DNA of 64,000 nt from Ptychodera flava (GCF_041260155.1 NC_091934.1:45788842-45852841); one strand, 5' to 3'; numbered from the stretch's first letter, positions 1 to 13,320 are shown. Translations and numbers: made by a program. Notes: generated by a model from the sequence alone, not told the origin.

Positions 1-2294
1 ACATTTAAAAGGACTAGAGCCATCACACATAAGATACCTCACGGAGTGAGGGCATCTACATGTATACAATTGCAAAGTAGGTCATCTGGGTTAGTGGAAA
101 TCTAGGGCAAACATTCACTGTCTCAGGGTTCGTCAGTCAACGTGTTTTGCTGTGGTTCTTCAAATTCCTATTTTCTCTATTTAATGATTTATAAGCCCAT
201 CAGAGCAGTTTTCTGAGAGAGACTGTGAAGAGGAATTCAGTGTGACAGACAGAATGTTAACACTTTGAGTGCTGTAACTTTTCCCACCAAAATTTTGGTG
301 CAAAATTTTGCTAATTTTATGAATTTTTCTGTAATTCTGTTCATAATTTTGGACCAAATGAACAGCTCTTTGCATAGGCTACAATATTTGATCAACATTT
401 TGAAAAAAAAATGTGAAATAATGTTTGGACCTAAAAAAAATTGTCTGGGTTATATTTTATAAAGGCAGCGGAAATTGACTTTGGCACCCAAAGGGTTAAA
501 GAGCCACAGCCCATGGCATTGATATTGTTTTTGTGTACCATTTGTACACACTCTGAAGGCATAGTCATAGGTTGGGGTACACATGTATTCCATGCCAAAT
601 TTTGTTGCCTTTGCACTGATGACATGTAATGCTCACATGACCTCTTATGACCTCTAAAGATTGAAAAGTTGTTGGGTACAGCTGGTGAGAGCCGTCACAT
701 GATGCCACCTAATGTCAAAGGTCACGTGATGAACTATGCATGCTTTATTCTCAAGTGAAACATTGCCTTAAATTCAGTTGCTGATTGTAGGATGTGCACT
801 TGGGTATCAGCCTGATACAACTTTCAAGTAACGGTACCAAAGTATTGCTGAAAGTGTGACAGAATGTCAAAAATTTCCACAACAATTTAACCTGTTCACC
901 ACAAATTTCCTGTAAACAAGTCGACAATCACCATTGATAACTATGGGTTATGCAAGGCTGTGCAGCAAAAATCAATGTTTTGAATCACTATGGTCATATT
1001 GCATTATGTGTGTAGATGAGTTCACATAATTAATGTACATACACTGTGTAATTACTGTTTAAAAAATAATTATCCAAGAGATATAAATCTGTAACAAACA
1101 CTGCCATGAAATGTATTGAAAGCTGAAATCAAGTTCAAACTGGAAGTTTTGATGATAATAAATTCAGGAACTACGTGTAACATTTCCATTTAATATGCAG
1201 AGGTTTCATTAATTTTGTAATACACACATCAAGCTGACATAATTGAAATCGTTTGAGTAATAAAAGTGTACTTGAAAATGAACTCTTGATAAATATGCTA
1301 TGTATGTGATATTGATACCAGTGTTCATGTGACCTTTTTTCATCAGTGTAAATACATGACATTAATCTTCAGATGATTATTATAGGGTTATGACTCAGAT
1401 GGTGAAAGAGACACCAAGTGTACATGGTGTTTGACATTGATGTTCATGTGATGTGCATGGTGTGCATTGACAAATTGTGATTGATACTGATGTTATGTGA
1501 CATTGATGTTGATGTATCTGATATCCGATAACTCAATATCGTCAGAATTAATGTGTGATTTTTGCGCACTATAGGACAGTAGACATAGAAAGTTATGGTT
1601 AATGATATGAGAATGTTAGGTGTATGGTTTAATTACTGTAAATAAACTGGAACATAGATAAAGAAAAATCTGTGATTCAAATGGTTTTAAAAATAAAAGT
1701 TACCTACCACAGGAAGGGCCTCATCCGAGCTAACCAGTCCATAAAAAACTGCATCGAGGCAGATAGTTTTACCGTATATTATATACACTTGATTGCCCCA
1801 AATTCAACTTCACAAAATTTTTTTAATTTCTTATTTTGTGGTGAAAAATTTTGGACAGGAAATCAGAATTTCAATGGTAGCACTTGTTGTTTCAAATATC
1901 TAGAATTACCAAATCTGCATTGACTAAATATTTTGCAGTTTGTGCTGACTTTATTCATTCTTTTTTGTAAACTTGCTCGATTCTGTCAAATAGGGCTTGA
2001 GTGTGACTTGGAAAAATTAATGTGTATGAAAACACTTGCTCAAATACAACATTACCATTCTTGCTAGCCAGAGCTAAAGTTTTACATCTGCACCAAGATG
2101 CTTGGCAATTCTTGCAGTAACACCTTTTGCTGCAGCCACAAAGTGGCTTGTGAGTTCTGAAAGTGTAGCATGCATGTGTGAGAGCTTATCAAGGCATAGA
2201 GTATATAATAATTATGAAGAAGTACTGATAGAATGTCATCTCAGGTTTAATTTAAACTGATAATCAACATTTCTCTGTTATTTTTACCCAACAG
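1..2294. other. Upstream/intronic DNA of CTDNEP1, no exon recognised
   Basis: The visible part of CTDNEP1 begins at 2295. By comparison with the human protein about 32-35 N-terminal residues (the membrane-anchor segment) are missing. I found no convincing exon for them here, so the first coding exon probably lies left of the window and this stretch is intron. It holds one TTAA-flanked short transposon (257-499) and, near 1390-1520, a low-complexity stretch rich in GATGT and CATGTG. The short ORFs here look random. Confidence 0.55.
257..499. mobile_element. TTAA-flanked MITE, family A copy 1
   Basis: A 243-bp AT-rich element bounded by TTAA on both sides. One end reads inward TTAACACTTTGAGTGCTGTA, the other TTAACCCTTTGGGTGCCAAA. 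Two further copies lie at 5713-5936 (opposite orientation) and 46617-46853 (same orientation), sharing ends and parts of the interior. The TTAA flanks fit a piggyBac-type target duplication. No coding capacity. Confidence 0.7.
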
Positions 2295-5200
2295 ATAATT
2301 CAACACCAGACAGTTCGATATGATATACTACCTCTCTCACCAATTTCAAGACACAGACTGAGTAAGTATACAGTACCTTTCATCCCACATAATGAGCTGT
2401 TAACCCATATTTGAAAGGCATAGATGAAGCTAAGCCCATACAAGGAATTCATCAGGATATACCGTAATGTGGCGTCATCGGTGCGTGCATGTGTGTGTAG
2501 AGAGACTGATCTTTGTAGCAAATTTAGAAAAACAGTCGGCTTTGAAAAAAAGCCAAGTGTTTCAAATACATGTACAGAATATTTGGTAGCACAGTGCTAG
2601 TTTCTCCCTGACTACTTGTACTGTGTCTACTTCGTTGACCTTTTTTGTATAGCGCTGTTCATGGTTACAGGTTTGTTACTAAATATTGCTGTATGTACGC
2701 GACGTCAAACGCTGCTGCTTGAAATTTCAAGAAATTTTATCAATGTAACATGCTTGGCTGTTTTTGCAGCCTCTAATCTGAGTCGTGAATATATCATTTA
2801 GTTTTCATTGTTACACTAGCAGTCACCTACGAAGATGTATTTTCATCATTCTTGCATGCGTAATTTCAAAAGCGTAATCTAAAAATGCGGACAAATATTT
2901 ATTTTTGCATATTAATGAGAGAACAATGACGTCAACTGTGAACAACCCTATTGACATGTTTGGATATGAACTTTTCATTTACTTATATTCATCCATATTT
3001 TATGAGCATCTTCTGTTGTGGGAAGTATGTCTGTCTGATACAGTCATCTTACGATAACAAGTCATCCGTGTAACCACTTCGTTTCAAGTGAACGTTTTCA
3101 TGTTGAGAAATACATTCCAAGATCCATGTGATCCACTGAAGTTAAATATGGTAACAGTGAAAGGGGTTTACCAAATAAACCATGGGTATCCAAAAATGGC
3201 AAAAAATATCCGGAACATTGTACCAATTGTTACTGATAAAAGGATACAAGTAATTGTAATATTGCCCTTGTAATTCTGAAAATTATAATTGTAGCTATCA
3301 CAAAGAAAACAAATCTGTCAGCTGGTTATCATTTATCAGATACTTGAAGATAATGGCTTTCACAATATTTCCCAAAAAGTTCATGCAAATCTATAGTACA
3401 TTGTAGTTTATTAGTGTTCAGTCGAGTGTAACAGCTGTGGATAAGGGTACTGAAACACTTTTTGCAATATTTACTCAGAGCAATCCTGCAGTATGGATTT
3501 AAACTCTTTCTTACAATATTTTTTCCTTAGGCCTAGTCAAAAGGAAAACTATGGTATTAGATCTAGATGAAACATTAATACACTCACACCATGATGGTGT
3601 TATAAGACCCACAGTAAGACCTGGCACTCCGCCAGATTTTTTACTCAAGGTGAGTGTTTGTGTTTTCTTTACTCCAAACTGAACATGGTGATACCTCGCC
3701 TCTGATTGGTAATATGCGGAACCAAAATAATAACATATTTGTAGAGAACATATGTTATTTGACAGTATTTGGAATGCACCAGACATTGATCTGTGGAGTT
3801 TAAGAAATAGAGGAATTACAATTTCCATAAAATAATGTATATGTAAGACTAAAAGGTTAAATTTGGAAACCAATTATCAAAGTTATTCTGGTAATTAACA
3901 AGTTAGTATGCAGCTGTACCTTAGAATCAAAATCTTAGCCAGCATCATTTTAACTGTCTTAAAATAAGAGATTGACCTGAAGTTTATAGCTGTAAATATC
4001 ATTTGTAATCTGAAAACAGCCTTAGCATCTGTGTGCATCACACGACATTAAACTGACCTTTCCAGCAGGATAGAGTCATTTATAGATTTTATTGTCAAGC
4101 ATCTCATATGTACTGATAGCATAACTGGGCAATGCAGCAATGTTTTCTTACCAATTCACCATTATTTACATTGTCTTCCTTATCAGTTATTTGTACAGGG
4201 AGTAATAAAGTAGTAAACAGTTAAAGATGCTGTTTCATTTTCATTTAAGCTGTAGAAAGTCATTAATATTTTTGTTTTACTTCCTTCAACGTTTACAGGT
4301 TACAATAGATGGACATCCAGTCCGATTTTTTGTTTATAAAAGACCTCATGTGGATTTTTTCCTGGAGGTGGTAAGTATGAGTTGTATGCACCACACTGTA
4401 ACTTTACAACCCTTTCACCACAATGGTTTGGCCCAAGCTCATTGTTATCAATGGTGAGTGTGGACCTGTTCACAGAGAAATGGGATTGAACAGGTTAAAT
4501 ACACTGTCTTACGCCAAGTATAATGATATTTTGTGTGTCACAGTATGTGAGAAAAGTAAAATATAATTACACGAGGACGTAAGTATGGCAGCAGAAAGGT
4601 TTCTTCAATTTTTTAGAAGAAAAAAAAATACGTGCAATTTATAAAGTGACTGAAAAAGAAACCAAATCAGTTGTTGTGCTGTGAGATAACAAATCAATAT
4701 ATAATAAACTCAGCTAGAGACAGTCCAATTATTTTCAATCACAACCGTACCGACCTGAAATTATACAAATCATATGTCTAAATAAACGTGTGGTTGGCTG
4801 TTCAGAAGACAATGCAGCAGAGATCGCCAGTATAGATAAACTGTATGTGCCATATATAACAAGGTGACATATATGAAAAATTGACAGATTGACACTTTAC
4901 AAGATGATCCAAAATGTGATGTTAGGTGATTTAGAAAGGCTTACCCCATCCTAGGTTAAAATATGTACATACTACATCTGTAGATGGTTGATGATTACAA
5001 AGACATCTAACTCAGGTCAGGACAGATAGAATTTGAGAATTAACCCTTGCACTATCAGAGAGTGGTGAAGTCCCATTGTTTTCAATGGGATGGATCGACC
5101 CATATGCAGGGCGTTTGGAGTGAAAGGGTTGAAATTGCTCAAACAAGACATGAAAATGTGAAATACTGGAAAGTAAGATGATAACCTGGGAAAAAACAAC

Positions 5201-8200
5201 CAGGAAGTGATGTCAGATGTTTAGAAAAGAGTGAGCAGCTCCTACTCAGAATGCAGCAACTGCACATATCATTTTGCCAGTCATAATTCGGAAATGGGCA
5301 ACACACTCTTTAGAGGCATGCATTGTGAAACCACATCAAAGAGTCAAATTTCATAATACATTGTGTAAATTTGTAAATATGCCAGTGTTAACATGAACTT
5401 CTGCCTTATTTTATTGAATGGCTACTCGCACAGTTCAGAGCTAGATGACTTGTTCACTCCATCATTCCCCATTTTGTCTTCATCTGAATCACAGGTGAGC
5501 CAGTGGTATGAAATAGTAATTTTCACAGCAAGTATGGAAATTTATGGTTCAGCAGTGGCTGACAAATTAGATAACAAAAGGGGAATTCTCAGTAGGAGAT
5601 ATTACAGACAGGTATGTATAAATCTAGATTTATTCACTGTATTGTCAGCTACACAGCGTGACTAATTCAATTCTTTGTACAAGGCAAATTTACAACATGC
5701 ATTGAATATGATTTAACCCTTTGTGCACCAAAGTACATTTTTGTTGCCTTTATAAAATTTACTGAGACTAATTTTTACAGATTTTTTGCCAAAATTTTGA
5801 TAAAAAACTGTAGCCATTGAAATGTGATGTCCATTTGGTCCAAAATTATCAAAAAGATTACAGAAAAATTCATAAATACTGGTAAAATGTTGCACTAAAA
5901 TTTTAGAGGGAAAAATTACAGCACTCAAAGAGTTAATACCCAGTATACAGTGTGTATAACATTGTAATGCAAGTGCCTGAAGTGTTGACTGACTCTACGG
6001 TATTAGAAAGTGTAGTGTGCCAGTTTCCTGCTGTGCCCAACATGGATTTTTTTTATTGAAAAGTATAAAACTGATAAATGAAACTTAATGTACAGAAAGT
6101 CTTTGTGTATATATTTGCCCAACCATATTCATTCAACATTCTGGAGATAGAAAACTCTGTTTTAGGCAAATATAGATGCCACAGTCTTGCAGTCAGAAAA
6201 AAAAAATATTTCAAATATTTTGAAATGATTCATTAGGTGGATGAGATAAATTAAATAAAATGAGTCACCCTGTAGGGTTTAAGCAACATAAAGAAAATAC
6301 ATCTCAGGATAGCCATGTGATAAATGTAAATGTTGTATTTAGGAAAACTATAGAAATGACCACTTTAATGAAATTTTTCTTCACAATGGCTCATTAGCAC
6401 AATGATGCATAAATTGATTAGTTTGGCTGGGGGAGTATGCTTTTATTGCTGTAGCCATTGATATTTTAATAGAGTACTGCCAAGGAATAGCACACTTCCA
6501 TACAAAAGTATCATAGAAGTGGAACTGGAATTGTGTAAAGTAATTAAGTTTTCAGCATTTCGACCTTACGTCTGTTATTTCTAATATGACATAAAAACTG
6601 GTCCAGTAATCATTTCCATTCAAGGTAATATATTACCAGGTCCATGGGACAGTTGAAGGAATGTATCACACATATGTGATAATTAAGCAATAAAGCACGC
6701 CCAACGACGGTATACCACGAGACTTTGACCAGTTCACGACATATATGCATGAGTGATAGTGAGTGCATATGAAGTGAAGTGGTCAAAATTGAGTGGTATA
6801 CGTACACTTGGTGTGATTTATTGTTATTATATCATAACAGTATCTTGAATTCGGATTTTTGCTCAAGCTGAGAGCTCGCGCGTATTCCAGCCGTGGTATA
6901 TCGCCAATATACCACGGTTCTTTTCGCGTCTCGACCAATCAGATCGCTGCATTTGCACCGTCAATATACTGGTATGATATAATATGGTATATATCATGGT
7001 GAATACATGTTATATTCACAACATTGTACATTAGACTATGGGAGCTATACCAAAGATTTGTCAGCTGTCTTGCCAGGTTTATCCAGTGTATTTATAGTAG
7101 ACAAGCCATATGTGATAATATGGTATATATCATGGTGAATACATGTTATATTCACAGCATTGTACATTAGACTATGGGAGCTATACCAAAGACCTGTCAG
7201 CTGTCTCGCCAGATTTATCCAGTGTATTTATAGTAGACAACTCACCTGGTGCATACAGAGCGTTTCCAGGTAAGTCCATCATAAATTACATTAAGTGATA
7301 GTGACGATGATGATGATGATGATGATGATGATATGAAGATGATCTCATTTACAAATTTTATCAAATGTTGATGATGATGATGATGATGATGATGATGAGA
7401 ATATAGTGTTAAAGGTAGAGATCTGTAATATTTAGTCAAATGTGAATGCATTTTATTCAGGAAACTTTCACATACATTGATTTCTCAGTATTACCAGCTT
7501 ATAAAACAAGTTGGTCAAAAGTTGTATGATGATTTTGTATAAAGAATCACCCAACGAGTGGTTAAATAGTTATTGCATTTGGTAGATATAGCCTCAAGTT
7601 AGCAGACAGCAACTGTTTAAAGAAGGAAGCGAAAGTAAGGTGTCTCAAAGAAAATTATAGACCGATTAGAATGTTGTTCTTTAACATTTACAATCATTTG
7701 TGTAGTTTCTCTGGTGTGTAGGTACAATATGTAACTGCATATTAACAGGAATCTGCACAAACCCGCCTTCCAATCTTAAGGTAGTATGTGCCTCAAAAGT
7801 GAACGACTTAAACTTTTGCTCAAACTTTCCTGAATGAAACTTTCAACCATTCTCTTACCAAATCAGCAATAAAAATTCGGGTCACAGTGGAAAGTTTTGA
7901 ACTAGCAAAACAAATTACCCAACATTTTGTGATATTTGAAATTCAAAATGGCCATCATTCCTGTGTTAACTGTATGGTTGAAAAATAAAATTGTGGATTT
8001 TCAAAAAACCTAAGCCAGTAAAAGTTTTTCTTTCTCCAAGAGCTCTAAAATGAGCCCCCACAAGTGGTATATCAGAAAAGAATTGTAGAAATTTGAGAGT
8101 CCGAATATCTATCCCTGAAGTGCATTCTACCTTAATCAAGTTTATTTGTGAATTTCTGTAATGGAATGCTTTTCTTTTTTTTTGTTTCAGACAATGCAGT

Positions 8201-8342
8201 CCCAATCAAATCTTGGTTTTCAGACCCCAGTGATGTAGCTTTATTAAATCTTCTGCCAGTGCTTGATGGTCTCAGGTTCACACAAGATGTTCGTTCAGTT
8301 CTTAGTAGAAATTTGCATTTGCATAGACAATGGCTACAGTAA
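2295..8342 (+). CDS. CTDNEP1: CTD nuclear envelope phosphatase 1 (dullard), 5' exon missing
   Basis: HAD-family protein serine/threonine phosphatase of the nuclear envelope/ER; in animals it dephosphorylates lipin and restrains BMP signalling. Coding exons: 2295-2361, 3531-3649, 4299-4370, 5495-5611, 7158-7269 and 8191-8342, all with AG acceptors, GT donors and matching phases, giving 212 residues to the TAA stop. Exon 1 of these encodes [12 protein letters not shown]; the next carries the catalytic DLDETL (DxDxT) motif followed by HSHHDG; later come [41 protein letters not shown] and [10 protein letters not shown]. The human protein has 244 residues, so only the N-terminal membrane-anchor portion is absent, presumably upstream of the window. 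The intron before the 112-nt exon holds a partial duplicate of that exon with a lost acceptor; the last intron holds a 360-bp MITE ending about 55 bp before its acceptor. Identification is firm. Confidence 0.95.
4408..4498. mobile_element. Short palindromic TTAA MITE (about 90 bp), family B
   Basis: About 90 bp, starting CAACCCTTTCACCACAATGG and ending in GTTAA, with partly complementary halves. It lies just inside the CTDNEP1 intron after the 4299-4370 exon. Similar units occur at 5040-5131, 10847-11033, 46850-46936, 53996-54092 and 56539-56631; the last is the cleanest. Confidence 0.55.
5040..5131. mobile_element. Short palindromic TTAA MITE, family B
   Basis: Begins TTAACCCTTGCACTATC and ends GTGAAAGGGTTGAA, with the usual centre around a CCATTGTTTTCAATGG palindrome. 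It sits in a CTDNEP1 intron. Confidence 0.6.
5713..5936. mobile_element. TTAA-flanked MITE, family A copy 2 (inverted)
   Basis: Begins TTAACCCTTTGTGCACCAAA and ends AGCACTCAAAGAGTTAA, the reverse orientation of the copy at 257-499. It lies in the CTDNEP1 intron about 100 bp after the 5495-5611 exon. Confidence 0.7.
6891..6917. repeat. Perfect 11-bp hairpin
   Basis: CCGTGGTATAT and its exact complement separated by five bases, in a CTDNEP1 intron. It may be the centre of an old palindromic transposon, because nearby sequence (6695-6790) also carries GGTATACCACG and GTGGTATACG. No outer ends could be fixed. Confidence 0.5.
6969..7240 (+). repeat. 136-bp tandem duplication covering intron end and most of an exon
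   Basis: Two adjacent units of 136 bp: the 3' part of the intron (with AATATGGTATATATCATGG at 6981 and 7117) plus the first 83 nt of the 112-nt CTDNEP1 exon. The second unit continues into the complete functional exon; the first is cut after GTAGACAA. The copies differ at only a few positions, so the duplication looks recent. Confidence 0.9.
7022..7104 (+). pseudogene. Truncated duplicate of a CTDNEP1 exon
   Basis: The first 83 nt of the exon at 7158-7269 are repeated here. The base pair that should be the acceptor AG is AA in this copy, and the exon part stops before its donor, so it cannot be spliced like the parent. Its reading differs from the parent at two residues (V-L-P-G instead of V-S-P-D), while two other differences are silent. 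The functional copy keeps the family-typical Asp, so this one is probably free of constraint. It is host gene sequence, not a mobile element. Confidence 0.88.
7303..7399. repeat. Two GAT microsatellite blocks
   Basis: Pure GAT runs of about nine units each near 7303-7332 and 7369-7398, separated by unique sequence, in the CTDNEP1 intron about 35 bp after the 7158-7269 exon. The His-rich reading on the minus strand is a by-product of this repeat. Confidence 0.9.
7776..8135 (+). mobile_element. TTAA-flanked MITE, family C (360 bp)
   Basis: A complete copy bounded by TTAA. It opens GGTAGTATGTGCCTC and ends GTGCATTCTACC, giving imperfect terminal inverted repeats with consensus TTAAGGTAGAATGCGCCTC. 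The interior contains landmarks shared by all copies (CTTTTGCTCAAACTTTCC; TTGAAATTCAAAATGGCC; GAGCCCCCACAAGTGGTA). It lies in the last CTDNEP1 intron, its right end about 55 bp from the acceptor. Other copies: 12443, 13321, 14469, 15242, 41280, 47559 and 52021. Confidence 0.85.
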
Positions 8343-11300
8343 TATCAAATGTAACCAATCCATAGTGATACTTTGTATCATGTAGTGGCTTCCATCAGCT
8401 GTTGATGTGTTTGGGATAACTTTTTAGCAAACTGAGGTGTCCTCCATCAATTTTTCAGTGAGTTGAGGTGTCAGCCATTTGTCATTGTGTCCCTAAGTTT
8501 GCGATAGTTTGCAGGTTATAAATTTAAAAATATATTCCTATGGATATGATTAGTGACAACAAATAATAGTGACCTGTTTCTAAGGTAAATCTCAGCTTCT
8601 TTAAGACATAATTTCTATCGTTTGTCTTTACAAAGTGTGTTTTTCATTTGCTAATTCTGTATCAGCCATCAGCAGTGTCCTGTATAAACCTTCAAAAACA
8701 TGTCCCAAACATACTACACAGGAAAGTTCAAACGTTGATTTCCTTAATGTGTGTTTGTGACTGGTAAACTGAGAGTGAACGCAGAAAATGATGGAGATCG
8801 TACTTACTGTACCCCTTAGGCTACACTCCTTTAGCTCAAGTTGCTTCTTTAACCGTCAGGAGAGCCAATCAGGTAATGCAGATGAAGAAGTAGTGCCGTG
8901 ATTTACATTTGCTTAGGGGGTTCAGCTCCTCAGGCTGTCTGTGATTGATAAGCAATATTTTGATACAGATGCAATATGAAAACCTAGTTTTGATAGCTTG
9001 ATGCACATGAAGTTGAGAAGTCAAACTTCCAGTTTGATTGATGGTAGACTCATGACCACACCAAAAGAAAATTCTTTTCGACAGAAACAAGATCTTAAAA
9101 CCAATTGTGGTCAGAATTTTGTGAATGTTTTGGTACACTTACAGAGTTAGAGACTTTGCTCATCAGACATAACAGGACGTGTGGCAAGTTTCTGGCAAGA
9201 TAGGCAGCTGTATATTGAAAGTACTGGTTATAAACTTTTTTGACATTAAATTGCTGCATCAACAATTTGATGAAATATGCCATTATTGCTAGTGTTCACC
9301 CGCTGTATGGGACTATATTACCCTCATCAAGCGTTGAGCGCAGGACTTCATGAGGTCACCCATAGTTGCCAAAGTACGTACTATGCAGATTATTGTAAAT
9401 GTGTGAATAATTTTCACAATTAGACATGAGAAGTCTTTCACAAAATAGCCCAGGAATATATTGGCTGATTGGTAGGGTGAAAAAATTGGGCTGCAACAAC
9501 CATGCAGATAACACTGTCACATACACTGTTCATATTCTAATCATTATAGTTCAAAGGTCAAAGGGCAGACCAGAGACCATGCAGCTGCTGATATTCAGAT
9601 ATATTTGACTGCTTGACTCATTGCTAGTGTAACTACTTCACAAACAGTGTTGCAGGATCATCTACAATGTAACTAAACATGAAATAGTTACATTGTAACC
9701 ATTTCACTGGTTTCAAAGAGTAATGAAAGATTATCATAAGGGATGGGCTGTTAACTCTATAGGTGTGTTCACAAATGAAAAAAAGTGTAGAGGAAAAGTT
9801 AATTAAAAAATATATGGCCGCCTATTAACAAATACATCGTAAAGAGTGACAGGAAATTGAAAAAATATGGAATTTTAGTATAAAAAATACCAAAATGTAA
9901 CAATCTTGAAACAGTACAGATGTGCGCATTATCAATCTGACCACCGCTTCCCAAGATCCAATTGTCCATCTCCATGGTAACAATTTGGTATCATCAATTT
10001 CTTGTGGAATATTACAAGATTATTTACTACTGTGTCATGGGTTATGCTTCAGTATCAGTCAAAAGGGCAGCCAGGTCATTGGAAAGGGTAGTCAGGTCAT
10101 CAGAAGGGAAAAGAAACGTTTTACGATGCGTGGGTCATCATATGCGTGCTAACAACACCTGATATTACATAAACAGATGAATACAGTTGTACCCAACAGA
10201 GTGAAAGTAACAAACCATTTACAGGCGCAGTGTTTGGCAATGTTAGCCTTGATTTGTGTGAAAAGGCAACCTACAGCTTGGTAGCTACATTCCATCATGA
10301 AAGCTATGCTAACATCTAACAGGAAACTCTGACACACTTATCTAGCAATGTGCCCTCAAATTTTAAGATTTCAGAAGTCTGTAAGTCAATTGAGGATTTC
10401 CCAAAATTTGAGTCTGGCCCATACCAATATATGTAAATTCTTCAAAGAAAGACTGTTTAGTCCATTGCATGTCAATATGACCTTGAGGTCACTCAGCTTG
10501 TCTTGAGTGTCATAAAAAGCTGTAAATACTGTAGTTGCAGAATTTCTGTTCCCTTCTTTGACCACTACCAAGGTATGCTGAAGCTTGTGTATTTTGATTG
10601 TTACAAGAAATGTTATTCAAAATGATTACAGGGCCATACTTGATTCTATTGCTGAACATAGCATATTGATGCTTACCCTATAAATCACATCATGTAAAAA
10701 TTTGCAACAAAAAAGTTTGTAACAAACATTGTAACAAAATTTGCAACATTGTAACAAAGTATAGGTTTGTCCAGAGTGATACTGACTATGAAGACTGCTA
10801 TTTCAGTGGCTGTAACTGTGAAATGCCTGACGGTCTATGCTGCAAGTTAACCCTTTCACCCCATAAGTCTCTTTAAGCCAGTCCAACCATATTACCTATT
10901 GATAACAATAGGAAGGTACCAAAGTCTTGGGGTAAAAGGTCAACTAGTTCACTCCCCAGTTGCCAGTAAACTGGTCCAAAATTACCATTGATGTCAATAG
11001 GTTTGGGCTGAACCATGGCGGTGACAGGGTTAAACCATCACTGTGCAATAACCTGACCAATCTTCATCAGCTGTCAGTATATCATCATTTTGAAGCAAGC
11101 CTTGCACCCCTATTTTACAGTCTAAAGGTCCAACTTTGCCATAGAAAACAATAGGATTAGACTACATCATGGTGTGGTAACCATAGGGGGCTCAGTCTCC
11201 AATGTTTCTGGTTGTTTGTTTGTTTGTTTACCAGTACATAGAGTAAATAACAATATCGCTGAAATGTGATGATAAATGATTTTTTTTAAAGGAAAGCGAT

Positions 11301-12442
11301 AAATAAAAGATGAAAAGTAAAATGAAAAACAGCACAGCACACGCACACTCCACCTAAACTTTCACTTTGGACGGACAAATATATTCAAGTAGTTTATGGG
11401 CAGAGTGTGTGTGCTGGTCTTGCTATCATTTGCCCTTAATATTTTATTTATTTATTGTTCTTTCAAACAGACATACACCCTCATGTTTCAGCTATATGAA
11501 ACTTTTTGTATCTGTAAACAAGCAAACAATCAACAACAAAGCATCGGAAACTGAACCCCTATGGTGAAAGGTTAGAAAAGCTCAGATGAATTCTGATGTA
11601 GTTACTTCATAGCGTCATTCAGTTTTGCCCTTTGACATTCATAGAATATTTGACTTTGTTTCTAAATTCCCTGACTCAAAGCTGTTCATGACAGTAACAG
11701 GTATTTCATTACTTGTTTGTTATCACCTATCAAAAATGCTGCACGCTTTTTGAACCAAGAAAAGTTTTGTCCCTTTTTTTTGTAAATTTCAAGTTAAGAA
11801 AATTTTATTTTTATTGCCATAATCATGAAGGTAGAGAAATGATACAATGCATGTAATTTTTGTATCTGGTATTCTTCCTCAAGTTGTACTATATGCATGG
11901 ATTATGTACAGAGATAGGTCAAATGATAGCACTGATTTTACTCTGACTTTATAGCTTTTCTTAGGGGGTCTTATATTCTTTCATCTAACATAGCTTAGGG
12001 AAGCCATTGAGTTGCACTATCAAACTACCAACATTTTCTTGTTATTTTTTTTTTTTGAAAACCGTGTTCACTCCTGTGTAAATGATGATCAATTGTGGAC
12101 AAGAACCAAATTTTAAAAAACAGGTCAACTTTCAACAGGCCATTGAACAGATCAAAACATATATTGTATATTTCTGTTTATTATGGCCTGCTGTGAGTTT
12201 CTTGCAAATTAACATGCTGACATTTTTTGCTGGGTTTGAATACACTGAGAATAAAAACTGTAAAATTGTTATTTTTTTAGTTAGGTATTGCAATATATCT
12301 TTTCTTTTCAATGGTCAAGTAAAGCACAATACTCTTAGAAAAGACATGAAGATGTTTTGATGACTGTTTCTTTTCTGTCTGTTATAACCACAGTTTGAGT
12401 GGACAGTATCTGCAGTTGAAAAAGCTCTGTCAACTAGGTCAG
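8343..12442. other. CTDNEP1 3' UTR and following non-coding DNA
   Basis: The first part must contain the CTDNEP1 3' UTR, but no polyadenylation signal stands out close to the stop. The rest is AT-rich and I see no exon with splice sites and a recognisable protein. It holds a double family-B element (10847-11033), a GTTT run near 11213 and low-complexity TTGTAACAAA repeats near 10700-10770. The ORF at 9922-10152 has no recognisable features. Confidence 0.6.
10847..11033. mobile_element. Two adjacent family-B MITEs
   Basis: The first unit starts TTAACCCTTTCACCCCATAA and fades near 10943; a second starts near 10950 (CACTCCCCAGTTGCCAG) and ends GTGACAGGGTTAA. Each has the partly palindromic organisation of the 90-bp family. 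Confidence 0.5.
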
Positions 12443-12787
12443 TTAAGGTAGAATGCGCCTCGGGGACAGATTTTGGACACTCAAACTTTTACAATTCTTT
12501 TCTGATCTACCACTTGTGGGGGGTTCATTTTAAAGCTCTTTGTCTAAGCAGACTTTTCACCGTCTTAGTTTTTCTAAAATCCACAATTTTATTTTCCCCG
12601 TAGAGTTAAACAGTGGCCATTTTGAATTTCAGATATCAATAAATCTTGGGTAATTTGTTTCTCTAGTAACAATGATGACCCCTGATTTGTTCTTGATTTT
12701 GAAAGAGAATGGTTGAAATATTCCTTGAGGAAAGTTTGAGCAAAATTTTGTCTTTCACTTTCAAGGCGCATACTACCAGTACCTTAA
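12443..12787 (-). mobile_element. TTAA-flanked MITE, family C
   Basis: Complete copy in reverse orientation: opens TTAAGGTAGAATGCGCCTCG and closes CAGTACCTTAA, with the shared interior (CTACCACTTGTGGGG; GTGGCCATTTTGAATTTCA). Confidence 0.85.
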
Positions 12788-13320
12788 GCTTCATTTATTT
12801 AGAACCTGCTATACTACCCTTCATGGCATAGCCCTGGGGATGGGGATGGCATGGCCCCTGGGGATGGGGATGTTGGGGAGGAGGACAGCTACTAGATGAT
12901 GCTAGAGATTAAAAAAATTACTGAAAATCTGTCGAGTAAATTTTTTAAAAATTCAGTCTTCAAGTTTCGCAGAGAATATTCATTTGATTTCAAATTAAAA
13001 TAAGAAGACTAAGAGATTTACAAATGTTTGGAGTTCTTGAGAAAAAGTATGTATGGTCATCCTACCCTAAAAGATGGGAAATCTTGGAAGGCGGGAAAAA
13101 TGTGTGTTTACATACGTACCTTTGACCAGCCCCCTCTGGGGTAAGGATTGTAGAAATTAATTGATAAAGTGCAATGGGACTGCAGTCCAAGGGAAATCAA
13201 ATTCAGAATTGAGTTTGAAATCAGTTCATGAAGTACTCTTTCTCAGTGAATGGCATTTGTATTTTGGTCCAGTCTCCTCAGAAGAGAATCTAGCTAGTTG
13301 TTCTGTGACTCTGCAAGACT

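Noticed and set aside
3511-3873. 120-codon minus-strand ORF
   Set aside because: It lies antisense to a CTDNEP1 exon and its introns and shows no motifs; the plus-strand exon explains it.
7242-7451. His- and Ser-rich minus-strand ORF
   Set aside because: Caused by the GAT microsatellites beside a CTDNEP1 exon.
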